A stretch of DNA of 64,000 bases, taken from Rhodanobacteraceae bacterium. GTDB taxonomy: Bacteria; Pseudomonadota; Gammaproteobacteria; Xanthomonadales; SZUA-5. A program made the translations under genes and the position numbers. Under the pieces are notes generated by a model that had not been told where the DNA came from, ran no database searches, and was given only the letters and a program-made list of their open reading frames with translations. Positions within the stretch are counted from its first letter, which is position 1. Each line of letters opens with the position of its first letter. The stretch is taken from assembly GCA_024234055.1 (NCBI GenBank), contig JACKOW010000002.1, positions 62,001 through 126,000 of the forward strand. Reading direction: 5' to 3'. Below are positions 34,815 to 44,007 of the stretch, piece by piece.

Positions 34815-36438
34815 AATCCAGTTCCGCGGTCAGTTCCTTGGACTGCTGCTCGGCATCCTGGCCTGCGGTGGCCTGCAGGCCGCCAAGCTCGATCGCCAGA
34901 AGCTGGAGGCCGAAGGCACCGTCATCGGTGAAATCCGCATCTATGCCGGCGATGTCTTCGATCTGGAGCAGCCCGAAGAGAACCGTTTTCTCTACCGTCT
35001 GGCCAATCGCTGGCATGTGGAGACGCGCGAAGGCACGATCGAGCGGCTGTTGCTGTTCAAGGTCGGCGATCCGTACACCGAACAGGCCGTGACCGAGTCC
35101 GAGCGCCTGCTGCGCAGCCGCCGCGCCTTCTTCGACGCCAGGATCCGCCCGGTGCGGATGAAACGCGGCAAGGTGATCGTCGAAGTGCGCACCCGCGATA
35201 TCTGGAGTCTGCGCCCGGCCCTGCAGTTTGGCCGCAGTGGTGGCCGCAACCGGGCCTCGGTCGGCTTCGAGGAGCTCAATTTCCTCGGCCTCGGCATGCA
35301 GCTCAGCCTGGGATACAGTTCCGACAAGGATCGCGACTCCCGCTTTGCGGCCTTCAGGGCCCCGCAGATCGGGCGCGCGCGCTGGGAATTGAACGTGGTC
35401 GCGGCCAACAACAGCGATGGCCACGAATACCGGCTGGGCCTGGCCCGACCCTTCTTTGCCCTGGACACCCGCTGGAGCGCCGGCTTCGATCTGCTCGACG
35501 ACGAGCGCCGCGAACAGCGCTATCGCTATGGCGAGACCATCGACCGCTATCTGGACGACCAGCGCGGCTTCAACATCCAGGCCGGCTGGTCACCGGGATT
35601 GATCGGCGACCTGACCCAACGCTTCACCTTCGGTGCGGCATTGGAGGAGCACCGCTTCAGCGCAGTCGCGCCCATCGACGGTATCGGCACCACGCTGCTG
35701 CCCGAAGACCGCAAGCTGATCTACCCCTGGATAGGCTACGAGTTGATTCAGAATCGTTTCGTCGTCGAGCAGAATCGCGATCAGATGGGCCGGGCCGAAG
35801 ACATCCTGCTCGGCTGGCACGCCAGTGCCAGGCTGGGTCTGGCCGCCGGGGCCTTTGGAGCTGACCGCCGGGCCTGGATCTACAAGGGCGCGTTGTCCTA
35901 CGGTGATCGTCCCAACGACACCCAGTCGTGGCTGGTGTCCAGCGAATTCAGCGGACGCTACGAAAACGGCGGCAGCGCCGGCACGCTCAGCACCATCGAC
36001 GCCCGCTATGACCACCGCTTCAACGCCTTCACCACCACCCATGTGCGGGTCAGAGGCGACATCGGCCAGAACCTGGATCTGGACCAGCCGCTGGCGCTGG
36101 GTGGCGACAACGGCCTGCGTGGCTATCCCTACCGCTACGCCAATGGCGAGCGCAGCGCGCTGGTCACCCTGGAGCAGCGCTTCTACACCGACTGGTACCC
36201 CTTCCGCCTGTTCCGGGTCGGCGGCGCGGTGTTCATGGACGCCGGCCGGGTCTGGGGCGACACGCCCGAGGGCCCAGACAACCTGGGTGTACTCAAGGAC
36301 ATCGGCTTCGGCCTGCGGCTGGCCAACACCCGCTCAGGGCTCGGACGGGTCATCCATATCGACATCGCCCACCCGCTCGATGGCGGCGCCGACATCTCCA
36401 AGCTGCAGTTCCTGATCAGCACGGAGCAGAGTTTCTGA
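34804..36438 (+). CDS. BamA/TamA (Omp85) family outer-membrane protein
   Basis: A 544-aa protein with a signal peptide (MPSEIQFRGQFLGLLLGILA), one POTRA-like region (about residues 30-150, including VGDPYTEQAVTESERLL and VEVRTRDIW) and a C-terminal 16-strand-type barrel. The barrel carries the Omp85 hallmark GDNGLRGYPYR (about residue 435) and ends in Phe (TEQSF), the usual Bam signal. It is shorter than BamA or TamA. It overlaps the LTA-synthase-like gene by 11 nt, which suggests a joint job in exporting or inserting a product of that enzyme, but this is inference. Confidence 0.88.
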   Translation: MPSEIQFRGQFLGLLLGILACGGLQAAKLDRQKLEAEGTVIGEIRIYAGDVFDLEQPEENRFLYRLANRWHVETREGTIERLLLFKVGDPYTEQAVTESERLLRSRRAFFDARIRPVRMKRGKVIVEVRTRDIWSLRPALQFGRSGGRNRASVGFEELNFLGLGMQLSLGYSSDKDRDSRFAAFRAPQIGRARWELNVVAANNSDGHEYRLGLARPFFALDTRWSAGFDLLDDERREQRYRYGETIDRYLDDQRGFNIQAGWSPGLIGDLTQRFTFGAALEEHRFSAVAPIDGIGTTLLPEDRKLIYPWIGYELIQNRFVVEQNRDQMGRAEDILLGWHASARLGLAAGAFGADRRAWIYKGALSYGDRPNDTQSWLVSSEFSGRYENGGSAGTLSTIDARYDHRFNAFTTTHVRVRGDIGQNLDLDQPLALGGDNGLRGYPYRYANGERSALVTLEQRFYTDWYPFRLFRVGGAVFMDAGRVWGDTPEGPDNLGVLKDIGFGLRLANTRSGLGRVIHIDIAHPLDGGADISKLQFLISTEQSF

Positions 36439-36447
36439 TGCTGGGTC

Positions 36448-36574
36448 AGGGACCCTCTGAATCTGAACAAGTCTTGACCGTCATTCCCGCGCAAGCGGGA
36501 ATCCAGCGCTTTCATGCACTTGCGCATGCATGGATTCCCGCTTTCGCGGGAATGACGTCTTGTTCAGAGAGTCC
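36448..36574. repeat. family 3 inverted repeat (GTCATTCCCGCGCAAGCGGG)
   Basis: GTCATTCCCGCGCAAGCGGG followed by AATCC faces GGATTCCCGCTTTCGCGGG and AATGACG, flanked by TGAACAAGTC / TCTTGTTCA. The other copy is at 47541-47660. It lies between the convergent Omp85 and mrcB genes. Confidence 0.8.
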
Positions 36575-36589
36575 TCGGCCGGTCAAGAG

Positions 36590-36725
36590 CATTGGTTCGC
36601 AAAGAACGCGAAGGACGCAAAAAAGAGCGGAACATTTGATCGTCTGTTCGGGCGTCTCGATCTGAGTCGATCCATTTGTTGTGCTTCTGCTTCCTTTGCG
36701 TATTTGGCGTCCTTTGCGGACAACG
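36590..36725. repeat. family 4 inverted repeat (GCGAAGGACGCAAAAAAG)
   Basis: TTCGCAAAGAACGCGAAGGA faces TCCTTTGCGTATTTGGCGTC and CTTTGCGGA. It is the same family as 24991 and 47400. Together with the family 3 copy it fills the gap before mrcB. Confidence 0.75.
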
Positions 36726-36751
36726 CTTTTTTGGCTCTTTGCAGAAAATCC

Positions 36752-38974
36752 TCAGGGCACCGTGAGCTGCTCCATGCACGAGCGCGTGTTGGCCGGCTCA
36801 TAGGGCGGCAGCACCGGATAGAAGCGGATGCGGCCGCAGTTGTCGCCGGTGTCGAAGGGCAGCCAGCGGATGGCATCGCTGAACTCCAGGCGTAGATCGG
36901 CGCTGGGCAGTTGCCGGAACAGCGCCGTCCAGACCTTGAGTGCGCCGGTGGAGCCGGACAACCTGGTCGGCTGATTGTCATCGCGCCCCAGCCAGACCAC
37001 GGCCAGATGTTCACCGGTATAGCCGGCATACCAGCTGTCGCGCATATCGTCCGAGGTACCGGTCTTGCCGGCCGAGTCCAGGCGGATGCCGGAGCCACCT
37101 GACAGGCTGCTGGCCGTGCCCGACAGCGTGGTTTCGTTGAGAGCCACGGTGACCAGCTTGACCACGTCGGCACCGGCCGGGTTGCCCGCCGGCCGCGGAA
37201 AGCGGGTGAGCGCCTGGCCGTTGTCATCGAGCACCGCGCGCACCGCCGAAATCGGCACTACCTGACCGCCACTGGCCAGCGTCTGATACAGCTGAGCCAC
37301 TTCCAGCGGACTCAGACCGATGGAACCCAGGATCAACGAGGGCTGAGGATCACTGGGCGCCTGCACGCCCATGTTGTCGATCAATCGAGCCAGCGACTTG
37401 ACCCCGATATCGAGTCCCACCCGGGCCGTCGCCAGATTGTAGGAGCGCGCCAGGGCATCGACGAGAGGCACCGTGCCGTGGGTCTTGTGATCGTAGTTCT
37501 GCGGTTTCCAGACCTTGCCAGTGGGCAGCTTCAGATTGATCGGGGCATCCGAGATCAGGCTTGCCAGGCTGTATCTGCCGGGCTGTGACAGCGCCAGCAG
37601 GTAGACAAAGGGCTTCAGCAATGAGCCCACCGGACGACTGGCTTCGATGGCCCGGTTGAATCCGGCGACCCGCGGGTCGCGGCCACCAACCAGCGCCAGC
37701 ACTTCGCCATCGCGAGCACGGGTCAACACCACTGCACCCTGCAGCACCTTGTCCGGATCGACGGCGGTAATGGTCTTGGTCAGCGCCGCCTCCGCCAGCG
37801 CCTGCGCGCCTGGATCCAGCGTGGTCAATACCGACAGACCTTCGCTCTGCAAGCGTTCCTGATCGTAGTCACGTCGGATCTGCTCACGCACCAGCTGCAC
37901 GAAGGCCGGGTAGCGCACCCGCGAGGGCGGCCTTGGCACCACCGCCAGCGGCGCCTTCAGCGCCTGCTCGTAGATGGGCTGACTGATGAGGCCGGTCTCC
38001 AGCATCTGTCCCAGCACCACCCGTCGACGGGCAATCGCGCGTTCCGGATTGCGTCGCGGATCGTAGTAGGACGGCCCCTTGACCAGACCGATCAACAAGG
38101 CGATCTCGGCCGGGTCCAGCGACTCCAGCGAGCGTCCGAAATAGAATTCGGCGCCGGCGCCGAAGCCGTGCACAGCCAAGGCACCGTTCTGACCGATGTA
38201 GGCCTTGTTCAGATAGGCCTCAAGGATGGTGCGCTTGTCAAAGCGGGCGTCGATCAGCAGGGCCAGACCGATCTCGCTGCTCTTGCGACGGAAGTCGCGC
38301 GCATTGCTGAGCATGGTGTTCTTGACCAGCTGCTGGGTAATGGTCGAACCGCCCTGCACCCAGCGCCGGGCCTTGAGATTGGCCCACATGGCGCGGGCGA
38401 TGCCCCAGATATCGATGCCGGGGTGATCCTTGAAATTCCGGTCTTCCACCGACTGGATACCCGCCACCAGCAAACCGGGCATGTCCTTGATCGCCAGTGG
38501 CAGGCGCTCGGTGTCATCGGCCGGCATGATCGTGGCGATACGCGCAGGATCGAGGCGCTTGCGCGGCAGCGCCTGACGATCCGGCAGGCGCATCAGGCGC
38601 TTGATCCTGCCTTTTTCCAGCAACACATCGATGCGCTCGGAGCGCTCTTCGCCATCGCTGAAGGTGAAGTTGCGGGTGTAGATCTCGAAATGCTCGCCGT
38701 CGCGGCGGTAGCTGCCCGGCGCGGATGCGGTGACATCGCTGCGGTAGCGGGCCTCGGACAATTCGATCTGCAGCAGGTCGGCACTGATGCGCATGCCCGG
38801 CTGCAACACCAGTGGCCGCGCGTAGACGCGGCTGGCCACCGGCTGCTTGCCGAGGTCAAAGCGCGCGTCGATCACGCGGTTCAGATAGACAATGGTCGGC
38901 CCCGCCGCCCCGAGAAACAGGCCGAGCCCCAACCAGAACAGACGCCAGAACCAGATTCGCATGGCTGCGAGCAT
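36752..38974 (-). CDS. mrcB: penicillin-binding protein 1B (bifunctional transglycosylase/transpeptidase)
   Basis: A 740-aa class A PBP that polymerises and cross-links peptidoglycan. An N-terminal anchor helix (MRIWFWRLFWLGLGLFLG) is followed by a UB2H-like domain (about residues 45-130). The GT51 domain comes next, with catalytic Glu in SVEDRNFKDHPGID and GGSTITQQLVKN. The transpeptidase has SxxK in GSLLKPF, SxN in ARSYNLA and KTG in GKTGTSDD. All catalytic motifs are present. The start is ATG 38974 or 38962, both next to the membrane helix; the open frame back to 39250 is antisense to the divergent gene. Confidence 0.95.
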   Translation of the reverse strand: MLAAMRIWFWRLFWLGLGLFLGAAGPTIVYLNRVIDARFDLGKQPVASRVYARPLVLQPGMRISADLLQIELSEARYRSDVTASAPGSYRRDGEHFEIYTRNFTFSDGEERSERIDVLLEKGRIKRLMRLPDRQALPRKRLDPARIATIMPADDTERLPLAIKDMPGLLVAGIQSVEDRNFKDHPGIDIWGIARAMWANLKARRWVQGGSTITQQLVKNTMLSNARDFRRKSSEIGLALLIDARFDKRTILEAYLNKAYIGQNGALAVHGFGAGAEFYFGRSLESLDPAEIALLIGLVKGPSYYDPRRNPERAIARRRVVLGQMLETGLISQPIYEQALKAPLAVVPRPPSRVRYPAFVQLVREQIRRDYDQERLQSEGLSVLTTLDPGAQALAEAALTKTITAVDPDKVLQGAVVLTRARDGEVLALVGGRDPRVAGFNRAIEASRPVGSLLKPFVYLLALSQPGRYSLASLISDAPINLKLPTGKVWKPQNYDHKTHGTVPLVDALARSYNLATARVGLDIGVKSLARLIDNMGVQAPSDPQPSLILGSIGLSPLEVAQLYQTLASGGQVVPISAVRAVLDDNGQALTRFPRPAGNPAGADVVKLVTVALNETTLSGTASSLSGGSGIRLDSAGKTGTSDDMRDSWYAGYTGEHLAVVWLGRDDNQPTRLSGSTGALKVWTALFRQLPSADLRLEFSDAIRWLPFDTGDNCGRIRFYPVLPPYEPANTRSCMEQLTVP

Positions 38975-39126
38975 AAGCGGAGCGATGCCGACAGCGAACG
39001 GGCCACTGCGGGCGATTGCCGGGCAGGCCCGCAACAAGCTGGAGAAATGCGGGATAATCCGCGGCCCACGATCGGGGCCGGCCTGCTCTACGGGCAGCCC
39101 CGACCCCGCCAGATGAACCAGACCGC

Positions 39127-41364
39127 ATGTCCGAACACGCTCCAACGTCCCAGTCGGGACTGGTTTTGTTACTGCCTGCCGAAGTCCGCGACACTGCCAT
39201 GGAGGCGGCAGTGGCGGCGCTTGGTCAGTCGGACCTGTCGATCGAAACACTGCCGGTTGTCAACGATTGGCGAAGCGAGCTTCGACAACTGCGCCTGAAA
39301 CATGGCGCACGCACGCTGCTGCGCGTGCGCCGGACTCAACTCTGGCTGGCCCCCGATGCGTTGTCGCGCCTTCTGAAGGGCGCAGCAGGTCATGGCGGCC
39401 CGGTGACGGCGATGACCAATCTCGATCCGCAACTGACCGCCGCAGCACCTGACAGCCAGCTTGAGGCCAGCAACCCTGAAGCGCTGGACGCCGCGATCTT
39501 TGCACTGGGTGCGTGGCGCCGATTCGAGCTCGGGGCCGAACAGCCGGCGCTGGTGGCGCTGGCAGCCGAGGCCGATGCCGATGCCACGCTGGCGGTGCTC
39601 GATCATCTCTACGTTCATGCGCCGGAGCTGCCGATACAGGGACTGCCGACACCCGCTGATCGCCGTGAGCGCGCGCCGGCTCATCCCCTGGCGTTCCTGC
39701 GCCGACAACTTCATCAACAAGCCGTGCACGGCGTCGGACCCTGGGCACAAGCCACGCGAGATGACCGGCCTGTCGTTCTTCATATCCTGCACGGCTGGGG
39801 CGGTGGTGCCCAGCGCTTCGTGCTCGATCTGGCCCAAGCAGATTCCGGCAGGCACCATCTGTTGCTGCAGGCCAGCGGCAGTCCTTCGCGGCGACGGCAC
39901 GGCGAGTTCCTGGAACTCAAGGATGGTCGCGGCGGGCCGGTGCTGCGGCGACATCTGCTGACACCGTCCATCGGCGCCATCTGCGAGCACCACGCCGGCT
40001 ATGCCGAGCTGCTGTCGGAATGGATCGAAGACTACGACGTTGAGCAGATCTGGGTTTCGTCGCTGATCGGACATTCCTTGGATGCGCTTCGCACCGGTTT
40101 GCCGCTGCGCTGGATGGCGCATGACTATTTCCCCTTCTGGCCGGCATTGCATCGCGATTTTGGCGATGTCGGGGCGCGCTTCGATGCGGCAGAACTAGGT
40201 CAGGATCTGGCCACCTTGCGTGGCGGCGCCTTCACCGAACTTGATGCCCACTGGTGGCAATCGATGGCCGCAAGAACCGTCGAACTTCTGCGGCAGGCCT
40301 CAGCCGAAGTGATCGGGCCGTCACGATCGGTCCTGGGCAATCTGCAGCGGGTGGCACCCGGGCTGGCAACACTGCCGCAACGACACATTGCCCACGGCAC
40401 GGCGTCCTGGCCGGATGCCGCCGCGGCGCGGGCGGAGCTGAGTGCCGTCGACCTGAAGCTGCACAGCGCGGAGCGCCTGCGACTGCTGGTGCTCGGCCGC
40501 ATCAACGACGCCAAGGGCCTGCACCTGCTCCGACAACTGCTGCCGCGTCTGAATGGCACTATCGATGTCTTTCTGATCGGAGCCGGCAAGGCCGCTGAAG
40601 CCTTGTTTGGCGTATCCGGTGCACACATTCTGCTGGACTACAGTCATGCCCGGCTGCCGGCCATTCTGGCTCGCATCAAGCCACACGCGGCACTGCTGCC
40701 GAGCACCGTCTCCGAGACCTTTTCCTATACGCTGAGCGAGCTGTGGGATCTCGGAATACCGCCGATCGCAACCCGCCTGGGCGCCTATGCCGAGCGTATC
40801 GAAGACGGTTTGAGCGGCATCCTGGTGGATCCCGATTGCGATCAGATCCAGGCCCTGTTGCTTGCCCTGAGCCGCGATCAGGGGCCGCTGAACCAGATCA
40901 GGCGCGAGTTGGGCAAGCGCCCCTCGCGCACGCTGGACGAAATGGCACTCGATTATCTGCCTCTGCTGCCCAGCGGCGCCCGGGAGCCGCTGCGCTACAC
41001 CGTCAAGGGCGCCGACAGTTCGGACCTGGAGCGATCCCTGCTGGCCGATGCGGTCAATGACCAGGAACTCAGGCTGACTGCGGCACAGGCACGCATTGAG
41101 GAGCAGGATTCCGAATTGGTGCGACGGGCCGACTGGGGATTCAACCTGAGTCGGCAGCTGAGCGAGCGCACCCGCTGGGCGCAGTCGCTGGATCAGGAAC
41201 TGACCCGCACCCGTCAATGGCTGGGCGAGCGCGAACGCATCCACGAACAGAGCGTGGTCGACGCTGAAACCCGCCAAAGACGTATGGAATCCCGATTGCG
41301 GGGCCTCACTGACGATTTCGAGAGAGCGATGGAAGAAGCAACACCGCAGCACAAGAGGCCCTGA
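39127..41364 (+). CDS. giant multi-domain glycosyltransferase, N-terminal part
   Basis: A 745-aa frame starting MSEHAPTSQSGLVLLLPAEV. Residues about 205-620 look like a GT-B (GT4-type) glycosyltransferase: HILHGWGGGAQRFVLDLA is the N-terminal glycine loop and LLVLGRINDAKGLHLLRQL the nucleotide-sugar half. From about residue 640 a coiled coil begins (LTAAQARIEEQDSELVRRAD). The frame ends at 41364 after a shift, since the coiled coil continues in the next frame (AAQEALNQQINELNLSLQRE). The following 741-aa frame is therefore almost certainly the same protein. It is divergent from mrcB. The sugar and acceptor are unknown; surface polysaccharide or protein glycosylation is likely. Confidence 0.8.
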   Translation: MSEHAPTSQSGLVLLLPAEVRDTAMEAAVAALGQSDLSIETLPVVNDWRSELRQLRLKHGARTLLRVRRTQLWLAPDALSRLLKGAAGHGGPVTAMTNLDPQLTAAAPDSQLEASNPEALDAAIFALGAWRRFELGAEQPALVALAAEADADATLAVLDHLYVHAPELPIQGLPTPADRRERAPAHPLAFLRRQLHQQAVHGVGPWAQATRDDRPVVLHILHGWGGGAQRFVLDLAQADSGRHHLLLQASGSPSRRRHGEFLELKDGRGGPVLRRHLLTPSIGAICEHHAGYAELLSEWIEDYDVEQIWVSSLIGHSLDALRTGLPLRWMAHDYFPFWPALHRDFGDVGARFDAAELGQDLATLRGGAFTELDAHWWQSMAARTVELLRQASAEVIGPSRSVLGNLQRVAPGLATLPQRHIAHGTASWPDAAAARAELSAVDLKLHSAERLRLLVLGRINDAKGLHLLRQLLPRLNGTIDVFLIGAGKAAEALFGVSGAHILLDYSHARLPAILARIKPHAALLPSTVSETFSYTLSELWDLGIPPIATRLGAYAERIEDGLSGILVDPDCDQIQALLLALSRDQGPLNQIRRELGKRPSRTLDEMALDYLPLLPSGAREPLRYTVKGADSSDLERSLLADAVNDQELRLTAAQARIEEQDSELVRRADWGFNLSRQLSERTRWAQSLDQELTRTRQWLGERERIHEQSVVDAETRQRRMESRLRGLTDDFERAMEEATPQHKRP

Positions 41365-41474
41365 ACCAGCAGATCAACGAGCTCAATCTGTCGCTGCAAA
41401 GGGAGCGCGAGGAACATCTCGGCACCATCGCAGCAAGGGCCGAGCTGGAGGCCGAACAGGTAAAACTGCAAGCG

Positions 41475-43700
41475 ATGCTGCAGACCCTCCAGCACGAACG
41501 CAACGTGCTGGCCGATCACCGCGCTGAAATTCTGTCCAGCACCAGTTGGCGCCTGACGGCACCGCTGCGTCTGGTCGGCCAGTTTCTCAAGCGCGCACGG
41601 GCTTCGCTGCGTTTTCGCACGGCCCGGCTGCTGACGCTGCTGCGACGTTTCCGTGGCAGCCTGACGCGACGCGGCCTGCGCGGCACCTGGTCGCGCGCCC
41701 GTCAGGAACTCAAGGAACAGTCGCAGCAACCGGCGACCCCGAAACAGATCGAACATCCAACGCCGGCAGTCAGTTACCAGCCCTTCCCGATGCCGGGCAG
41801 CGAGCAGCCGCGGGTATCCATCATCATCCCGGTCTACAACCAGTTGCATCACACCTGGCAGTGTCTGCAGGCGCTGGCAGACACGGCGAGCGCCACGGCC
41901 TTCGAGGTCATCGTCGTCGATGACGGCAGCAGTGATGCCACCGCCAGTGAAGTGCCGCGGATCAGCGGTGTACGCTTCCACAAGAATCCGCAGAACCTTG
42001 GTTTCATCGGCGCCTGCAATGCCGGCGCAGAGCTGGCCCGCGGCGAGTATCTGTTCTTCCTCAACAACGACACCGCCGTGCAGCCAGGCTGGCTGGAACC
42101 ACTGCTGCGCAGCTTCGACGAGTTCAGCGACGTCGGCCTGGTCGGCTCAAAACTGGTGTATCCGGACGGACGCCTGCAGGAGGCAGGCGGCATCGTCTTC
42201 AGTGATGGCTCAGGCTGGAACTACGGTCGCTTCGACCATCCCGACGATCCCCGTTACGATTACCCGCGCGAAGCCGATTACTGCTCGGGCGCGGCCATCA
42301 TGATCCGCAAGTCCCTGTTCGAGCAGTTCGGCGGCTTCGACAGCCTGTACAAGCCAGCCTACTACGAAGACACTGATCTGGCCTTCAAGGTGCGCAGCCG
42401 CGGCTTGCGCGTGATCTACCAGCCGGCGTCCCGCGTGGTGCATTTCGAGGGCATCACCGGCGGCACCGACACCAGCACTGGAACCAAGCGCTTTCAGGTC
42501 ATCAACCAGGGCAAGTTCCTGGAGCGATGGAAAGCGGACCTGGCGCTACAACCGGCCCCGACCGACCACGCCGGCATCTGGCGCGCTGCCACCCATCGCG
42601 CCCGTGGCCGCATCCTGCTGATCGATGCCACCACGCCCACGCCCGATCAGGATTCGGGCTCGGTGCGCTACATCAATCTGGTTCGCGTGCTGCGTTCGAT
42701 TGGCTGGCAATGCACCTTCTTTGCCGACAACCGCGCCTACGTGCCCGGCTACACCGACGCTCTGCGGGCGCTGGGTGTGGAGGTGCTGTTCCACCCCTGG
42801 ATCAGCGATCCGGTCAGCTTCTTCCGCGAACGCGGCCCGCAGTTCGACGCCATCATGCTCAGTCGCCACTACGTCGCCTGCCAGTACGTGGATCTGGCCC
42901 GCGAGCATGCGCCACAGGCCCTGCTGCTGTTCGATACTGTCGATCTGCATTATCTGCGGGAACAGCGCGCTGCCGCAGTGGCCGGCAGCGAAGCCTTGGC
43001 CCGACAGGCCGGGATCACCCGCAATGCCGAGCTCGACCTGATCCGCCGTTGCGATGTCACCCTGGTCGTCAGCCCGGTCGAACAGGAACTGCTGTCCCGC
43101 GAGGCCCCAGGCCGGCGCGTGGAAGTGCTCTCCAACATTCATGAGGTGGCGGGACGCCGCGCCGAGTTCGCCGAGCGCAAGGACATCTGGTTCGTCGGCG
43201 GATTCCAGCACCAGCCCAATGTCGACGCCGTACTCTGGTTCGCCCGGGCGATCTGGCCGCGGGTGCGTCAGAGCCTGCCCGAACTGCGCTTCCATATCGT
43301 CGGCAGCAAGATTACCGCCGAGGTGGAAGCACTGACCGGCAACGGCATCGAAGTGCACGGGTTTGTCGAGGACATCAGCCGCTTTCTCGACGGTTGCCGC
43401 ATCAGCGTTGCGCCCTTGCGCTACGGCGCCGGGGTCAAGGGCAAGGTCAACCAGAGCATGGCCTACGGCCAGCCGGTCGTGGCCACGCCGATCGCGGTCG
43501 AGGGCATGGAAATCGTCGCAGGCCAGGAGGCGCTGGTCGCCGAGAACGCCGACGACTTCGCCGACGCCGTGATCCGGCTCTATCAGGATGCCGAACTCTG
43601 GCTGCAGCTGTCCGACGCCGGCCTGGCCAATATCCAGTCGCATTTCTCCTTCGATGCCGCCCGCACGGCGCTGGCGCAGATACTGGATCGGCGGCGGTAG
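41475..43700 (+). CDS. giant multi-domain glycosyltransferase, C-terminal part (GT2 + GT4)
   Basis: Written here from the first ATG; the homologous sequence starts upstream near 41338 with the rest of the coiled coil. Residues about 110-355 are a GT2 domain (VSIIIPVYNQLHHTWQCL, VIVVDDGSSDATA, FFLNNDTAVQPGW, and the CSGAAIMIRKSLFEQFGGFD acceptor loop). Residues about 375-741 are a GT4-type module (ILLIDATTPTPDQDSGSVRY; WFVGGFQHQPNVDAVLWFA; FVEDISRFLDGCRISVAPL; YGAGVKGKVNQSMAYG). A fusion of GT4, coiled coil, GT2 and GT4 of about 1520 residues resembles large rhamnan/capsule or flagellin-type glycosylation enzymes. It ends at the 8-bp repeat array. Confidence 0.85.
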   Translation: MLQTLQHERNVLADHRAEILSSTSWRLTAPLRLVGQFLKRARASLRFRTARLLTLLRRFRGSLTRRGLRGTWSRARQELKEQSQQPATPKQIEHPTPAVSYQPFPMPGSEQPRVSIIIPVYNQLHHTWQCLQALADTASATAFEVIVVDDGSSDATASEVPRISGVRFHKNPQNLGFIGACNAGAELARGEYLFFLNNDTAVQPGWLEPLLRSFDEFSDVGLVGSKLVYPDGRLQEAGGIVFSDGSGWNYGRFDHPDDPRYDYPREADYCSGAAIMIRKSLFEQFGGFDSLYKPAYYEDTDLAFKVRSRGLRVIYQPASRVVHFEGITGGTDTSTGTKRFQVINQGKFLERWKADLALQPAPTDHAGIWRAATHRARGRILLIDATTPTPDQDSGSVRYINLVRVLRSIGWQCTFFADNRAYVPGYTDALRALGVEVLFHPWISDPVSFFRERGPQFDAIMLSRHYVACQYVDLAREHAPQALLLFDTVDLHYLREQRAAAVAGSEALARQAGITRNAELDLIRRCDVTLVVSPVEQELLSREAPGRRVEVLSNIHEVAGRRAEFAERKDIWFVGGFQHQPNVDAVLWFARAIWPRVRQSLPELRFHIVGSKITAEVEALTGNGIEVHGFVEDISRFLDGCRISVAPLRYGAGVKGKVNQSMAYGQPVVATPIAVEGMEIVAGQEALVAENADDFADAVIRLYQDAELWLQLSDAGLANIQSHFSFDAARTALAQILDRRR

Positions 43701-43799
43701 CACGGGGCACGGGGCACGGGGCACGAGGGCACGGGGAACGGGGGGGCACGGGGCACGGGGCACGGGGCACGGGGCACGGGGCACGGGAAAAGGCACGGG
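43700..43799. repeat. 8-bp tandem repeat (GGCACGGG), about 12 units
   Basis: Units of GGGGCACG run from the glycosyltransferase stop codon, with a few variants (GAGGGCACG, GGGGAACG). The same octamer array occurs at 45019-45058 and 49205-49287. Confidence 0.9.
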
Positions 43800-43845
43800 G
43801 ACACGGACTTCCACCGTGCTGTGTGTGTGCGCTTGCGAGCGCACT

Positions 43846-43912
43846 GGGTCCAGACTTGTCTGGACGCTTCTGGCGACATGCTGAAGAGCGTCCGGACAAG
43901 TCCGGACCCACA
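43846..43912. repeat. family 7 inverted repeat (GTCCAGACTTGTCTGGAC)
   Basis: GGGTCCAGACTTGTCTGGAC faces GTCCGGACAAGTCCGGACCC. Another copy is at 45085-45148 and a half copy at 59529-59548. It lies in the gap 43701-44007, which otherwise holds only the octamer array. Confidence 0.75.
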
Positions 43913-44007
43913 ACAGCCGCGCATCGTCACGCCCACTGCCCCTTTCCCCTGCACGCCTGCGTCACATCTCGTAAACTTGCGATTCCCGTCATCCAAAGGC
44001 TGATCCC

